Assembly: GCA_002420145.1 (NCBI GenBank) | Contig: DIHL01000049.1 | Coordinates: 1 to 12,782, forward strand | Length of the DNA stretch: 12,782 nt | Direction of reading: 5' to 3' | DNA from: Bacteroidetes bacterium UBA5697 | GTDB lineage: Bacteria; Bacteroidota; Bacteroidia; B-17B0; Aurantibacillaceae | Part shown: piece by piece, positions 1 through 8,059 of the stretch | Layout of the letters: the number at the start of each line of letters is the position of its first letter | Position numbering within the stretch: the stretch's first letter is position 1 | Translations under genes and position numbers: made by a program | The notes under the pieces: generated by a model | What the model saw: the letters and a program-made list of their open reading frames with translations, nothing else | What the model was told of the DNA's origin: nothing | Databases searched by the model: none

Positions 1-14
1 ATGCCAATTTTCAA

Positions 15-44
15 AAACCCTCATTATGCAAATAGTGAGGGTTT
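15..44. terminator. Hairpin terminator at left edge
   Basis: A perfect 9-bp stem (AAACCCTCA at 15-23, TGAGGGTTT at 36-44) is extended inward by three more pairs including one wobble. It is followed by a T-rich run (CTTGTTTT). It probably ends a plus-strand gene lying left of the window. The A-rich 5' flank could also let it work in the other direction. Confidence 0.6.
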
Positions 45-85
45 CTTGTTTTAATACCTTTTTATAACCTAATTAACTAGTCAAC

Positions 86-120
86 AAAAAAGCCTATTAG
101 TTAATCTAATAGGCTTTTTT
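86..120. terminator. Strong bidirectional terminator after lpxH
   Basis: A perfect 15-bp inverted repeat (86-100 with 106-120) has a 5-base loop TTAAT, six A at the left edge and six T at the right edge, so it reads as a terminator on both strands. It lies 28 bases beyond the lpxH stop codon and probably ends the minus-strand envelope operon. Confidence 0.8.
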
Positions 121-148
121 GGTTTGTAATAGAGACAATTAAAATAAA

Positions 149-901
149 CTATCCTTCAAATTTTTTTAATTCTAGGTTAGTACCATTAAATTCTGCATAA
201 GTACAATAGTTTATCCATTCCCCTAAGTTAATATATCTTGAGGTCTCTGATGCTTTTAAATCTAAAGGTAAATGACGGTGACCGAATACAAAAAAATCAG
301 TATGTTGTTTTTTTAAATCATCTTTACAAAATGTCATGAGCCATTCGTTATCATCTCCTAAGAATTCTTTGTCTGAATCACCTGTGTTTATTCTACTTCG
401 TTTACTTGAACGTCTAGCGATCCAGAATCCAAAATTTGGGTGAAGAGTTTTAAAACACCATATTAAGAAAGGATTTGTAAAACATTTCTTTAAAAATTTA
501 TACCAACCATCTCCTGGTCCTAAGCCATCTCCATGACCAATTAAAAATGATTTATTATTATATGTTTTTCTAACAGGTGCATGATTGACAGTTACTCCTA
601 ATTCTTGAACAAAATAATCTCTCATCCATAAGTCGTGGTTACCTGTAAAGAAATGCACTGGAATGCCACTATCAGTTAATTCAGCTATTTTTCCCAATAA
701 TCTAGTTTGTCCTTTTGGAATGGTGTATTTGTATTCCCACCAAAAATCAAAAATATCACCAACCAAATAAATTTCTTCGGCTGTACTTTTTATCGAATCC
801 AGCCAACGAACAATCTTTTTTTCGCGAGCTAAGCTTAACTCAAAAGTTGGAACTCCTAAGTGAAAGTCAGATGCGAAATATATTTTTTTACCTGGTTGCA
901 T
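149..901 (-). CDS. lpxH: UDP-2,3-diacylglucosamine hydrolase, LpxH-like metallophosphoesterase
   Basis: This is a calcineurin-like metallophosphoesterase of 250 residues, close to the usual LpxH length. LpxH cleaves UDP-2,3-diacylglucosamine to lipid X and UMP, the fourth step of lipid A synthesis, at the inner face of the cytoplasmic membrane. The metal-binding blocks appear in order: SDFHLG (D12, H14), VGDIFDFW (D49), GNHD (N88, H89), GHGD (H123) and FGHRH (H208, H210). No signal peptide is visible, as expected. The ATG shares one base with the stop codon of the upstream M1 peptidase gene (TAATG), which suggests translational coupling and fixes the start. It is the last gene of the operon, before a strong terminator. 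Family membership is clear. The exact substrate is inferred, because Bacteroidota also carry LpxH paralogues of uncertain substrate. Confidence 0.87.
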   Translation of the reverse strand: MQPGKKIYFASDFHLGVPTFELSLAREKKIVRWLDSIKSTAEEIYLVGDIFDFWWEYKYTIPKGQTRLLGKIAELTDSGIPVHFFTGNHDLWMRDYFVQELGVTVNHAPVRKTYNNKSFLIGHGDGLGPGDGWYKFLKKCFTNPFLIWCFKTLHPNFGFWIARRSSKRSRINTGDSDKEFLGDDNEWLMTFCKDDLKKQHTDFFVFGHRHLPLDLKASETSRYINLGEWINYCTYAEFNGTNLELKKFEG

Positions 902-3900
902 TATAAAAAGCTATTTGTAATAAAATTACGAGGATTAATGTTGTGCAAATTTAGTGTAAATCGGATAGTATCAAAAAATCCAGCTTTATTATTGGCTTCT
1001 AAAGTAGTTTTTATGTCTTTGCTATATGCAAAAGGTATATAGATTTCAAAAATATCTTTCCATAAACAAATATCTACACCAACATTATAAAGAAACTTAT
1101 CTTTAAATAAACTTTCGTTAAATTCGCTTGTGCCAATATCTGCGTAAAGTTTAAGAGGAAGCTTACCAACTTTTGGCGATTTGATATTTAATGCCACTAG
1201 CCATTTTGATGTTTGTCCTAAAGGAGTCCAAATTTTAAAAGCTCCATCGTTTTCAGTAAATTGAGCTGCTGGAACTCCATTTGTTTCGTTTCTCCCAATA
1301 AAATTATAATCAAATAAATAATCTTGAGACCCATTAAAACCGCTCATACGAAAACGATAGACGCCTTTATCAGCAGTATTTCCAAAAACAAAAGCACCAG
1401 CAAATAATCTAAAATCAAGACTATTTTTATTTTTTAAAGTAACAGAGTAATTTAATTCTGTGCTAATTTTTCCAAATTTATCGTTGTGCTGAAAATTAAA
1501 CTTTACTCCAAAAGGATTGATGGCTCTTTTGTTTTGTAGTGTGTAATAGAAATTATTAATAATGGTTGTTTTATTTTGAGTTATTAGACTTGATTTAGAA
1601 GAGTCAGTAGTATTTATTTTGTAAATATCATTATCTACAAATAAATTATTGTTTGTATATCCAATGTGCTGAGAGATACTACTTCTTGGATTTTGTTTTT
1701 TTATTTCAAAATCTAAAGTCGCTGATATTTTGTAGTAGTTTAAATTAAATGATTTAATATTGGTAGTATTAGCTTCATTAAAATATTTTGTATTGATATG
1801 ATTGTAAGCAAATGATTTTGCTTTGGCATTTAGAGTTATTTGTTGAAAAAGATTATTATTAGGAGTAAAATATTTATTAAAATCAGCAAACCCAACAGGA
1901 GTATTGCTTCCAAAGGCATACATTGGCGCAAAAGTAAATTCACATTTTCTTTGTAAGAAACTGTAATTGTAAAATGCCATACCAAGCATAATTTTATTAT
2001 ACTCGTTATATCCTAAAATTGGTAAATAATTAATTTGAGTGTAATTAGGGTTGTCTAATTTTCCAATGAAATTAAATCTCACAGGATCTGTTTTTCGGAA
2101 TACACCATGAGTTCTAATGTTGTTGTTGTTTCTTTTCACATCAGGCATGAACTCTTCGTAATCAATTTTAAATTCGTCAATATCAGCAGGTGGGAATTCA
2201 AACACTTTTTTGCCTTTAAAACCATTGTACCAAACAGTACCTATAAGTTTTCCATCTTTTATTCCAGATATAGAAACGGGACCTAATAATTTATTATTAT
2301 TCTTAACTAAGACAGCATGGCTATGGTCGTCTAATTGTTTGTGATCAAGAACTTTATAATCTAATTTTTTGTTGGTAATGATTAGTTCATTTACAAACCA
2401 ATGTAAATCGGCATTTAAGTAGTATTGTAGTGTTTTTATTAAATCTTCAGGGGTAGGATGTTCAAATTTCCATTCATTAAAATAAAAACGCATGGCTTCA
2501 TCAAATTTTTCTTTACCCAAGTAATTCATTAAATAGTCAAATGCTAATGCAGATTTGCTATATACAATTGCCCCATAATTATAATCAGTAAAATCTTTAG
2601 CCGCAGTTGCAATTGGTTGATCTAGGTTTTTACGGGCAGATAATAAATAAGCAAATTCATATTCTGCTTTATGTTTGAATTTATTTAACCCGAAAAATTT
2701 AAAAGTACTATCTCTACCAATTAAACTAGCCAATGTTTGATTAGGGTATTTTGCTCTAATGTATCTCATTTCATAAAATGAGTTTAAGCCTTCATCCATA
2801 AATGGATAATCTCTTTCGTTACTTCCTAAAATTCCATAGAACCAGTTATGACCAACTTCGTGCATAATAGTTGTTTCTAAAGTAAAAGCATTGCCGCTTT
2901 CTCCAATAATAGTGATGTTTGGATATTCCATTCCTCCACCTGCACTAATTGTTCCATCAACAGCGGTTACGTGGTTGTATTGATAATCTCCATTCATTTC
3001 TGAATAAAATAAGGTGGCATCATTAATATATTCAATGGATTTTTCCCATAATTCAGGTTCGCTGTTTGTGAAAAACGCCCAAGTATCAACTTCTTTTCCG
3101 CTTCGAGGTAATACTAAATTTCCTTTTAAAACATGAAATCTCTTATCTGCAAACCATGCAAAATCATGCACTCTGTATTGCTTAAATTGAATGGTTTTTA
3201 ATTCTTTTTCGGAAGGAGGAATTGAATTGTCTTTTGAATATTTTTTTTGATTCAAAAGTTGTTTTGTTTCTTCTACTTTTGATATTAACCATTGTTCTTC
3301 TTCTGCTTCATCAATCCTATCTCCGGTTGCGGCTAATACATAATTTTTCGGCAAGGTGATTTTCACATCGTACGCTCCAAACTCACTATAAAATTCTCCT
3401 TGATTTAAATAAGGCATTGGATGCCATCCATCTCTATCAAATACTGCCGGCTTGGGATACCATTGTGTAATGGCATAAGCTTGTTCGATATGACCTAAAC
3501 GAGAAATTTTTGCAGAAGGTAATTTCACATGAAAAGGAGTAGTAATTGAAATTGTATCTCCTGGTTTAATAGGAGTATTTAAAATAAGTTTACAGATATC
3601 AATATGTTCTTTGTCAAATTCCCATTTGATAGATTGACCATTAACCGAAAAATTTAAACTATCAATGTATCCTAATTCATTAGGTTTTGCAAAATACATT
3701 TTTGTTTCACCGCTTTCTAGTAATTGCTTTGCTAAAGCCGTTTCGTTGTTTTTGTAGGCATTTGGCCACAAATGAAAGTAAATAAAATCAAGAGTTGATT
3801 TTGAGTTATTAATATATTGAATTTTTTCAAATGCACTCAACTCATGAGTAACATCATTTAATGTGACATTAATTTTATAATTAACTTCTTGTTGAAAATA

Positions 3901-3972
3901 ATTTTCTTGTGCAAATGAGTGAGCGTAAACGCAAAATAAAAATGAGAAAAAAATTATAATACGTTTATTCAT
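901..3972 (-). CDS. M1-family zinc metallopeptidase with C-terminal beta-barrel-like region
   Basis: This 1023-residue gluzincin protease starts with a Sec signal peptide (hydrophobic residues 5-17, probable cleavage after SFA at 21). The N-terminal M1 beta domain is followed by the substrate-binding GGGMEY (345-350, the GxMEN-type exopeptidase motif). The zinc site HEVGH lies at 371-375, with the third ligand E394 exactly 18 residues later. Y471 in VYSKSA fits the catalytic tyrosine. From about residue 640 to the end the sequence changes to alternating polar and aromatic stretches (for example KLPLKLYADIGT and FEIYIPFAYSKDI), as in an outer-membrane beta-barrel. A plain M1 aminopeptidase is several hundred residues shorter, so the protease may be anchored in the outer membrane. 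It lies 43 bases downstream of the thioredoxin lipoprotein gene and overlaps lpxH by one base. Protease assignment is firm. The barrel is inferred from composition. Confidence 0.88.
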   Translation of the reverse strand: MNKRIIIFFSFLFCVYAHSFAQENYFQQEVNYKINVTLNDVTHELSAFEKIQYINNSKSTLDFIYFHLWPNAYKNNETALAKQLLESGETKMYFAKPNELGYIDSLNFSVNGQSIKWEFDKEHIDICKLILNTPIKPGDTISITTPFHVKLPSAKISRLGHIEQAYAITQWYPKPAVFDRDGWHPMPYLNQGEFYSEFGAYDVKITLPKNYVLAATGDRIDEAEEEQWLISKVEETKQLLNQKKYSKDNSIPPSEKELKTIQFKQYRVHDFAWFADKRFHVLKGNLVLPRSGKEVDTWAFFTNSEPELWEKSIEYINDATLFYSEMNGDYQYNHVTAVDGTISAGGGMEYPNITIIGESGNAFTLETTIMHEVGHNWFYGILGSNERDYPFMDEGLNSFYEMRYIRAKYPNQTLASLIGRDSTFKFFGLNKFKHKAEYEFAYLLSARKNLDQPIATAAKDFTDYNYGAIVYSKSALAFDYLMNYLGKEKFDEAMRFYFNEWKFEHPTPEDLIKTLQYYLNADLHWFVNELIITNKKLDYKVLDHKQLDDHSHAVLVKNNNKLLGPVSISGIKDGKLIGTVWYNGFKGKKVFEFPPADIDEFKIDYEEFMPDVKRNNNNIRTHGVFRKTDPVRFNFIGKLDNPNYTQINYLPILGYNEYNKIMLGMAFYNYSFLQRKCEFTFAPMYAFGSNTPVGFADFNKYFTPNNNLFQQITLNAKAKSFAYNHINTKYFNEANTTNIKSFNLNYYKISATLDFEIKKQNPRSSISQHIGYTNNNLFVDNDIYKINTTDSSKSSLITQNKTTIINNFYYTLQNKRAINPFGVKFNFQHNDKFGKISTELNYSVTLKNKNSLDFRLFAGAFVFGNTADKGVYRFRMSGFNGSQDYLFDYNFIGRNETNGVPAAQFTENDGAFKIWTPLGQTSKWLVALNIKSPKVGKLPLKLYADIGTSEFNESLFKDKFLYNVGVDICLWKDIFEIYIPFAYSKDIKTTLEANNKAGFFDTIRFTLNLHNINPRNFITNSFL

Positions 3973-4015
3973 CGTTTAAATTATTGTCTTTTGAATTTAA
4001 TCTTTCGACAAACTA

Positions 4016-5167
4016 TTATTTTAAAACTTCGGATAATTTTTTATCTAATTCAGCGCCTCTTAAGTTGGTAGCTATAATTTTACCTTCTTTGTCAATTAAT
4101 ACAGTATAAGGAATTGATTGAACGGCATATACTTGACATGCTTCGCTTTGCCAAAATTTTAAATCGCTTACCTGCGGCCATGTTAAACCCTCTGATGAAA
4201 TAGCATCTAACCAAGCCGCTCTGTCTTTATCTAATGATACTCCTAAAATTTCAAATCCTTTGTTTTTGTATTTTTCGTAAGCACGCTTCACGTTAGGCAT
4301 TTCTTTACGGCAAGGTCCACACCAGCTTGCCCAAAAATCAACTAATACTACTTTACCTCTTAGTGATGATAATGCTAAATCTTTATTATTTGACATTGGT
4401 AAAATTAATTCAGGAGCTTCAGCACCCACTTTGATAGCCGCAGTTCTAGATACCATCATTTCTGTTTGTTGAACCATACCGTGATATGATTTAATATCAG
4501 CATTGTCGGGATATTTTTCACTTAAACCTTTGTCTAAAATTTTATATACTTCTAAATAATCTTCGGGGCGTAATTGTTGAATAGCCATAATAGAAGCAAA
4601 TGAACTAGGGTTTTCTTTTATTTTTTTTGCTAAAACTTCGCTGTATTGAGCCACCATAGTTTCATAAGGTTTTTGCAATTCTTTAGATAAAGAATCTGCA
4701 CGCAATGAATCTAACTGCATAGTAATCATAGCAGTTCTAAAAATGTTTTCTAAAGAATCTGTTCTTATTTTTTGTCCTTGTGCCAAGGCATTGTATTCTA
4801 AAAATAATTTTGTGTCAGGAGAACCTTCTGCTTTAAAAGTATTTCCTAAATCTCTAGCATCTGCAGTAACAGTTATTTTTTGAGCAGAATCTAAAACAAG
4901 CATAGCAAAATTAGAATTACTAATTCTTAATCTATAAAAACCAACTTTAGGAGAAATACGATTGATTAAAAATTCTCCTTTTTCGTCAATAACAGCGCTA
5001 TCCAAAGCGACAACACCTTGTTGAGAAAGTTTTTCTAAATAAATAGATTCACCTTTTGAGTTTGATAAATTTCCTTTGATTTCAAATCCTGTTGTATTTC
5101 TAGAATTAGATGTTGAACATGAATATAATGCAATAGCTGCTAAAGCTAAAAGAGTTATTTTTTTCAT
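4016..5167 (-). CDS. TlpA-like thioredoxin lipoprotein (DUF4369 plus redoxin domain)
   Basis: This 383-residue secreted thiol-disulfide oxidoreductase has a lipoprotein signal peptide with lipobox LYSC, so C17 would be lipidated. Residues about 27-115 resemble the DUF4369 N-terminal domain common in Bacteroidota. A charged, helical linker follows. Residues about 248-383 form an AhpC/TSA-redoxin fold with the active site WCGPC (C283, C286) and a cis-proline in SIPYT (P353). Such proteins reduce or isomerise disulfides, or help mature cytochromes, in the periplasm; the partner cannot be told here. An extra cysteine, C344, lies close before the cis-proline. It is the first gene of a probable three-gene operon and has its own well-formed promoter. 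Codon-17 lipidation and the redox motif are clear; the physiological role is not. Confidence 0.88.
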   Translation of the reverse strand: MKKITLLALAAIALYSCSTSNSRNTTGFEIKGNLSNSKGESIYLEKLSQQGVVALDSAVIDEKGEFLINRISPKVGFYRLRISNSNFAMLVLDSAQKITVTADARDLGNTFKAEGSPDTKLFLEYNALAQGQKIRTDSLENIFRTAMITMQLDSLRADSLSKELQKPYETMVAQYSEVLAKKIKENPSSFASIMAIQQLRPEDYLEVYKILDKGLSEKYPDNADIKSYHGMVQQTEMMVSRTAAIKVGAEAPELILPMSNNKDLALSSLRGKVVLVDFWASWCGPCRKEMPNVKRAYEKYKNKGFEILGVSLDKDRAAWLDAISSEGLTWPQVSDLKFWQSEACQVYAVQSIPYTVLIDKEGKIIATNLRGAELDKKLSEVLK

Positions 5168-5193
5168 TAATGCGTTTGTTTTTTATAAGAGTT

Positions 5194-5223
5194 CAAATAT
5201 CTTATTTATTTTGGATTAATCAA
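5194..5223 (-). promoter_or_regulatory. Promoter of the tlpA-like/M1/lpxH operon
   Basis: On the minus strand, TTG (complement of 5221-5223) is followed by exactly 19 bases and GATATTTG (complement of 5194-5201). This matches the Bacteroidota consensus TTTG/TTG-N19-TAnnTTTG with one mismatch in the -7 box. It lies 27 bases before the ATG, giving a short leader. Confidence 0.6.
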
Positions 5224-5273
5224 TAATACCGAATAAATGGTTTGTAAAAGTTTAACAGTAATAGATGTTTTTC

Positions 5274-5374
5274 AACACAGAGTGATTGAGTAAAGAGAGT
5301 TCACAAAGAAAAGTTTAGATTTAAGAAATAAAAAATAAAACTCTGAGTTCTCCAAATCTCAGTTTCTCTGTGTT
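5274..5374. repeat. Palindromic intergenic element with AACACAGAG / CTCTGTGTT ends
   Basis: The ends AACACAGAG (5274-5282) and CTCTGTGTT (5366-5374) are perfect 9-base inverted repeats about 100 bases apart. Inside the right half is a smaller inverted pair (CTGAG at 5343-5347, CTCAG at 5358-5362). The element fills the gap between apaG and the lipoprotein operon. It carries no credible ORF and could serve as an inefficient terminator of apaG. It resembles short dispersed palindromes of bacterial genomes, but its copy number cannot be seen here. Confidence 0.5.
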
Positions 5375-5383
5375 AAAATAGAG

Positions 5384-5770
5384 TTAGTTTAATCGTGCAG
5401 GAAGTACCATTACAAATTCAGGAATCAAAACATTAAATTCTGATTGATCTACTAATTTTTTCATGGTATAATAACCACTCATTTTTCCAATTTCAGTAGC
5501 AAAATCACAACCACTATTATAAGAGAAAGAGTCTCCTGGTTCTAAAGAAGGTGTTTCTCCAACAACTCCATCGCCTTCAACTTCTCTTTTTTCTCCAAAG
5601 CCATCTGTAATATCCCAATGACGTTTTAAGAGCTTAACAGTGTAATCACTCTTATTAGTAATGGTTATTTCATACACAAAAAAATAATGATTGTGTCTAG
5701 GGTCGGATTGAGGGGCGTAATAGCGAGTTTGAACAGAAATCTCTATGCCATGTGTGATAATTGAGTTCAT
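5384..5770 (-). CDS. apaG: ApaG family protein (DUF525)
   Basis: This 128-residue protein matches the ApaG family in length and pattern. It has an N-terminal beta strand region with SVQTRYY (12-18), a central TITNKSDYTVKLLKRHWDIT stretch (36-55), the glycine-rich VEGDGVVGETPSLEPGDSF (64-82) and YTMKKL near residue 101. The family has a fibronectin-III-like fold. It is usually annotated as linked to Co2+/Mg2+ efflux, but its biochemical role remains uncertain. No signal peptide is present, so it is cytoplasmic. It is a single gene transcribed away from rpsA, with a clear promoter in the shared divergent region. The ATG is chosen because homologues begin just before this first strand. Confidence 0.88.
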   Translation of the reverse strand: MNSIITHGIEISVQTRYYAPQSDPRHNHYFFVYEITITNKSDYTVKLLKRHWDITDGFGEKREVEGDGVVGETPSLEPGDSFSYNSGCDFATEIGKMSGYYTMKKLVDQSEFNVLIPEFVMVLPARLN

Positions 5771-5796
5771 ACCCTAATTTTTTGCTAGAATTTATC

Positions 5797-5827
5797 GAAA
5801 TATAGAACTTATTATCATACAAACAAA
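5797..5827 (-). promoter_or_regulatory. apaG promoter
   Basis: On the minus strand, TTTG (complement of 5824-5827) is followed by 19 bases and TATATTTC (complement of 5797-5804). This is the Bacteroidota promoter form with a single mismatch in the last base of the -7 box. It lies 26 bases before the apaG ATG. Confidence 0.6.
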
Positions 5828-5915
5828 GACTCATACCTAAAATAAGCGACTGATTTACAGAGACTTAAAAATAAATTTATTTTACAATTCCCATAAAAAG
5901 CAACCTTAAATATCG

Positions 5916-5923
5916 TATATTTG
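5916..5923 (+). promoter_or_regulatory. rpsA promoter, -7 element
   Basis: TATATTTG matches the Bacteroidota -7 consensus TAnnTTTG exactly. No clear TTG is seen at the expected -33 position, so only the -7 box is supported. Transcription starting just after it would give an rpsA leader of roughly 85-90 bases. Confidence 0.55.
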
Positions 5924-5972
5924 TAGCCCACTTTTTAATCAGGGTAAAAATTGGACTAAAATTTAAAAACTA

Positions 5973-6000
5973 ACCGCTTCGGTAGCCTTGATATACCGAA
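5973..6000 (+). promoter_or_regulatory. rpsA leader with two competing hairpins
   Basis: TTCGGTA (5978-5984) pairs perfectly with TACCGAA (5994-6000) around a 9-base loop, 16 bases before the rpsA ATG. The same CGGT (5980-5983) can instead pair with ACCG at 5973-5976 in a tight hairpin with a 3-base loop. The two structures exclude each other. S1 is known to repress its own translation in Escherichia coli. A similar role for this leader is only a guess. Confidence 0.4.
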
Positions 6001-6016
6001 TACAATTAATAAATAA

Positions 6017-7810
6017 ATGGCAGACAAAAATGCAACAGTTGGGAATCCAGATTTTGACTGGAATTCGATTGGAAAGAAAAATGACAATTACTCATCAGCA
6101 GAGCGTACAGCTTTAGATGAGATGTATGGTAAATCATTAAGCACTATTGCTGATGCACAAACTATGCAAGGTACTGTAGTATCAAAAAATTCACGTGAAG
6201 TTGTTGTAAACATTGGTTACAAATCTGATGGTGTTGTTTCATTATCGGAATTCCGTTATAATCCAGATTTAAAAGTTGGAGATTCTATCGAAGTATTCAT
6301 TGAAAAAGCAGAAGATACAAATGGTCAATTAATTTTATCTCACAAAAAGGCTCGCGCTGGTAAATCTTGGGATAGAGTTAATGAGGCTCTTAATACTGAC
6401 GAAATTATTAAAGGTTTTGTTAAATGTCGTACGAAAGGTGGATTAATCGTTGATGTATTTGGTATTGAAGCTTTCTTACCAGGTTCTCAAATTGATGTGA
6501 AACCTATCCGTGATTATGATGTTTATGTTGGAAAAACTATGGAATTTAAAGTTGTGAAAATCAACAACGAATTCAAAAACGTAGTAGTTTCTCATAAAGC
6601 GTTAATCGAGGCTGAAATCGAAACTCAAAAACGTGATATCATTTCTAAATTAGAAAAAGGACAAGTATTAGAAGGTGTTGTTAAAAACATTACTTCTTAT
6701 GGTGTGTTCATTGATTTAGGTGGTGTTGATGGTTTAATCCACATTACTGATTTATCTTGGGGACGTATTAATCACCCAGAAGAAATCGTGAAATTAGACG
6801 AGAAAATTAACGTTGTAATTTTAGATTTTGATGATGATAAAAAACGTATTGCTTTAGGTTTAAAACAATTATCTGCTCATCCTTGGGAAGCTTTAAATGC
6901 TGATGTAAAAGTTGGTGATAAAGTAAAAGGTAAAGTTGTTGTTTTAGCTGACTACGGTGCATTTGTTGAAATTGCTCCAGGTGTAGAAGGTTTAATCCAC
7001 GTTTCTGAAATGTCTTGGTCTCAACACTTACGTTCAGCTCAAGAGTTCTTAAAAGTAGGTGACGAAGTTGAAGCAGTAGTTTTAACTTTAGATCGTGAAG
7101 AGCGTAAAATGAGTTTAGGTGTTAAACAATTAACTCCTGATCCTTGGAATATGATTATTGATAAATATGCTAAAGGAAGCAAACACACTGGTACAGTGCG
7201 TAACTTCACAAACTTTGGTGTGTTTGTTGAGTTAGAAGAAGGTGTTGATGGTTTAGTTCATATCTCTGATTTATCTTGGAGCAAAAAAATTAAACATCCA
7301 TCTGAGTTCTGTAAAGTTGGAGACAAAATGGATGTGACTGTATTAGAAATTGATGGCGAAAACCGTCGTTTATCTTTAGGTCACAAACAATTAGAAGAAA
7401 ATCCATGGGATGTATTCGAAACAATCTTTACTATTGATTCAGTTCACCAAGGAACAGTAACTGCAGTAAATGATAAAGGTGCTACTATTGGTTTAACTTA
7501 TGGTGTTGAAGGGTTCTGCCCATCTCGTCACTTAAATAAAGTTGATGGTACTTCTTTAAAAGCTGAAGAAGTTGCAGATTTCAAAGTAATTGAATTCAGT
7601 AAAGAAGCTAAACGTATTGTTGTTTCTCACGCTCGTTTACACGAAGAAGTGAAGGACGAAGTTCGTAAAGCAGAAAAAGCTACTAAAGCAGCTGAGTCTG
7701 ATGACACTAAGAAAGCGGTTAAAAAAGTGAAAGATAATCAAGAGAAAACTACATTAGGTGATATCTCTGCATTATCTGACTTAAAAGACAAAATGGACGG
7801 AAAGAAATAA
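6017..7810 (+). CDS. rpsA: 30S ribosomal protein S1, six S1 domains
   Basis: This 597-residue S1 protein contains six OB-fold S1 repeats at about 48-110, 128-193, 214-284, 299-369, 386-456 and 474-540. Repeats 3 to 5 carry the strongest consensus (YGVFIDLGGVDGLIHITDLSW at 228-248, and the matching YGAFVEI and FGVFVEL blocks). S1 binds mRNA on the small subunit and helps it unfold and dock. The N-terminal extension, the lysine- and glutamate-rich linker (about 545-578) and the LGDISALSDLKDKM ending are typical of Bacteroidota. Codon use is strongly biased (TTA Leu, CGT Arg, GGT Gly), as in highly expressed genes. No Shine-Dalgarno sequence precedes the ATG, only an A/T-rich stretch, which is usual in this phylum. 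It is monocistronic, followed by two hairpins. Confidence 0.97.
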   Translation: MADKNATVGNPDFDWNSIGKKNDNYSSAERTALDEMYGKSLSTIADAQTMQGTVVSKNSREVVVNIGYKSDGVVSLSEFRYNPDLKVGDSIEVFIEKAEDTNGQLILSHKKARAGKSWDRVNEALNTDEIIKGFVKCRTKGGLIVDVFGIEAFLPGSQIDVKPIRDYDVYVGKTMEFKVVKINNEFKNVVVSHKALIEAEIETQKRDIISKLEKGQVLEGVVKNITSYGVFIDLGGVDGLIHITDLSWGRINHPEEIVKLDEKINVVILDFDDDKKRIALGLKQLSAHPWEALNADVKVGDKVKGKVVVLADYGAFVEIAPGVEGLIHVSEMSWSQHLRSAQEFLKVGDEVEAVVLTLDREERKMSLGVKQLTPDPWNMIIDKYAKGSKHTGTVRNFTNFGVFVELEEGVDGLVHISDLSWSKKIKHPSEFCKVGDKMDVTVLEIDGENRRLSLGHKQLEENPWDVFETIFTIDSVHQGTVTAVNDKGATIGLTYGVEGFCPSRHLNKVDGTSLKAEEVADFKVIEFSKEAKRIVVSHARLHEEVKDEVRKAEKATKAAESDDTKKAVKKVKDNQEKTTLGDISALSDLKDKMDGKK

Positions 7811-7860
7811 TTTCCATTCATGAACATAATCATCTGGTACGCGTTACCTAATGAGAATAA

Positions 7861-7889
7861 CTAAAAACACGCCATGGTTTTTAGTTTTT
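7861..7889 (+). terminator. First hairpin downstream of rpsA
   Basis: CTAAAAAC (7861-7868) pairs perfectly with GTTTTTAG (7877-7884) around an 8-base loop and is followed by TTTTT. The stem is A/T-rich and weaker than the hairpin directly after it. Together they look like a tandem terminator of rpsA. The last bases (from 7882) belong to the direct repeat that recurs at 9053. Confidence 0.45.
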
Positions 7890-7938
7890 GAGAACCAAAA
7901 AGCCCTTTCAGGAAACTGAAGGGGCTTTTGGTTTTTAT
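7882..7938 (+). repeat. Direct repeat, copy A (rpsA terminator)
   Basis: This 57-base segment recurs at 9053-9106 with one substitution, one 2-base deletion and one 1-base deletion. A central 30 bases (7902-7931) are identical to 9071-9100. It contains the main rpsA terminator. The two copies bracket the RhuM gene. Confidence 0.85.
7893..7936 (+). terminator. Main rpsA terminator
   Basis: A long stem (7893-7911 with 7916 onward) is capped by a GAAA tetraloop closed by CAG/CTG. The stem includes GCCC/GGGC, one wobble and one unpaired A on the 5' side, and ends in TTGGTTTTT. It is a classic intrinsic terminator on the plus strand. Confidence 0.85.
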
Positions 7939-8059
7939 ATTTTTTAGAATGCTACAAATTGTGGCAAGGCTTTACTCTATATTTTCTTTACTTTTATTAA
8001 ATAAAAGACTTATTTTTTGAATAGGCGTGATGTTAAAATAAACTTTATTGAAATTTGAA

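Noticed and set aside
1..54. Short ORF beginning with the first ATG of the window
   Set aside because: It spans the arms of a clear terminator hairpin and has only 17 codons.
715..1042. Two overlapping plus-strand ORFs of about 60 codons
   Set aside because: They lie antisense to lpxH and the M1 gene, have no recognisable motifs, and the sense genes carry complete family signatures.
7851..7919. 22-codon ORF inside the rpsA terminator region
   Set aside because: It is made of the two hairpins and ends in the tetraloop stem; there is no sign of coding.
8048..8059. TTG start for RhuM, four codons upstream of the ATG
   Set aside because: The family usually begins close to the NxxIYQTxDG block, and an ATG is present four codons later. 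The TTG cannot be excluded.
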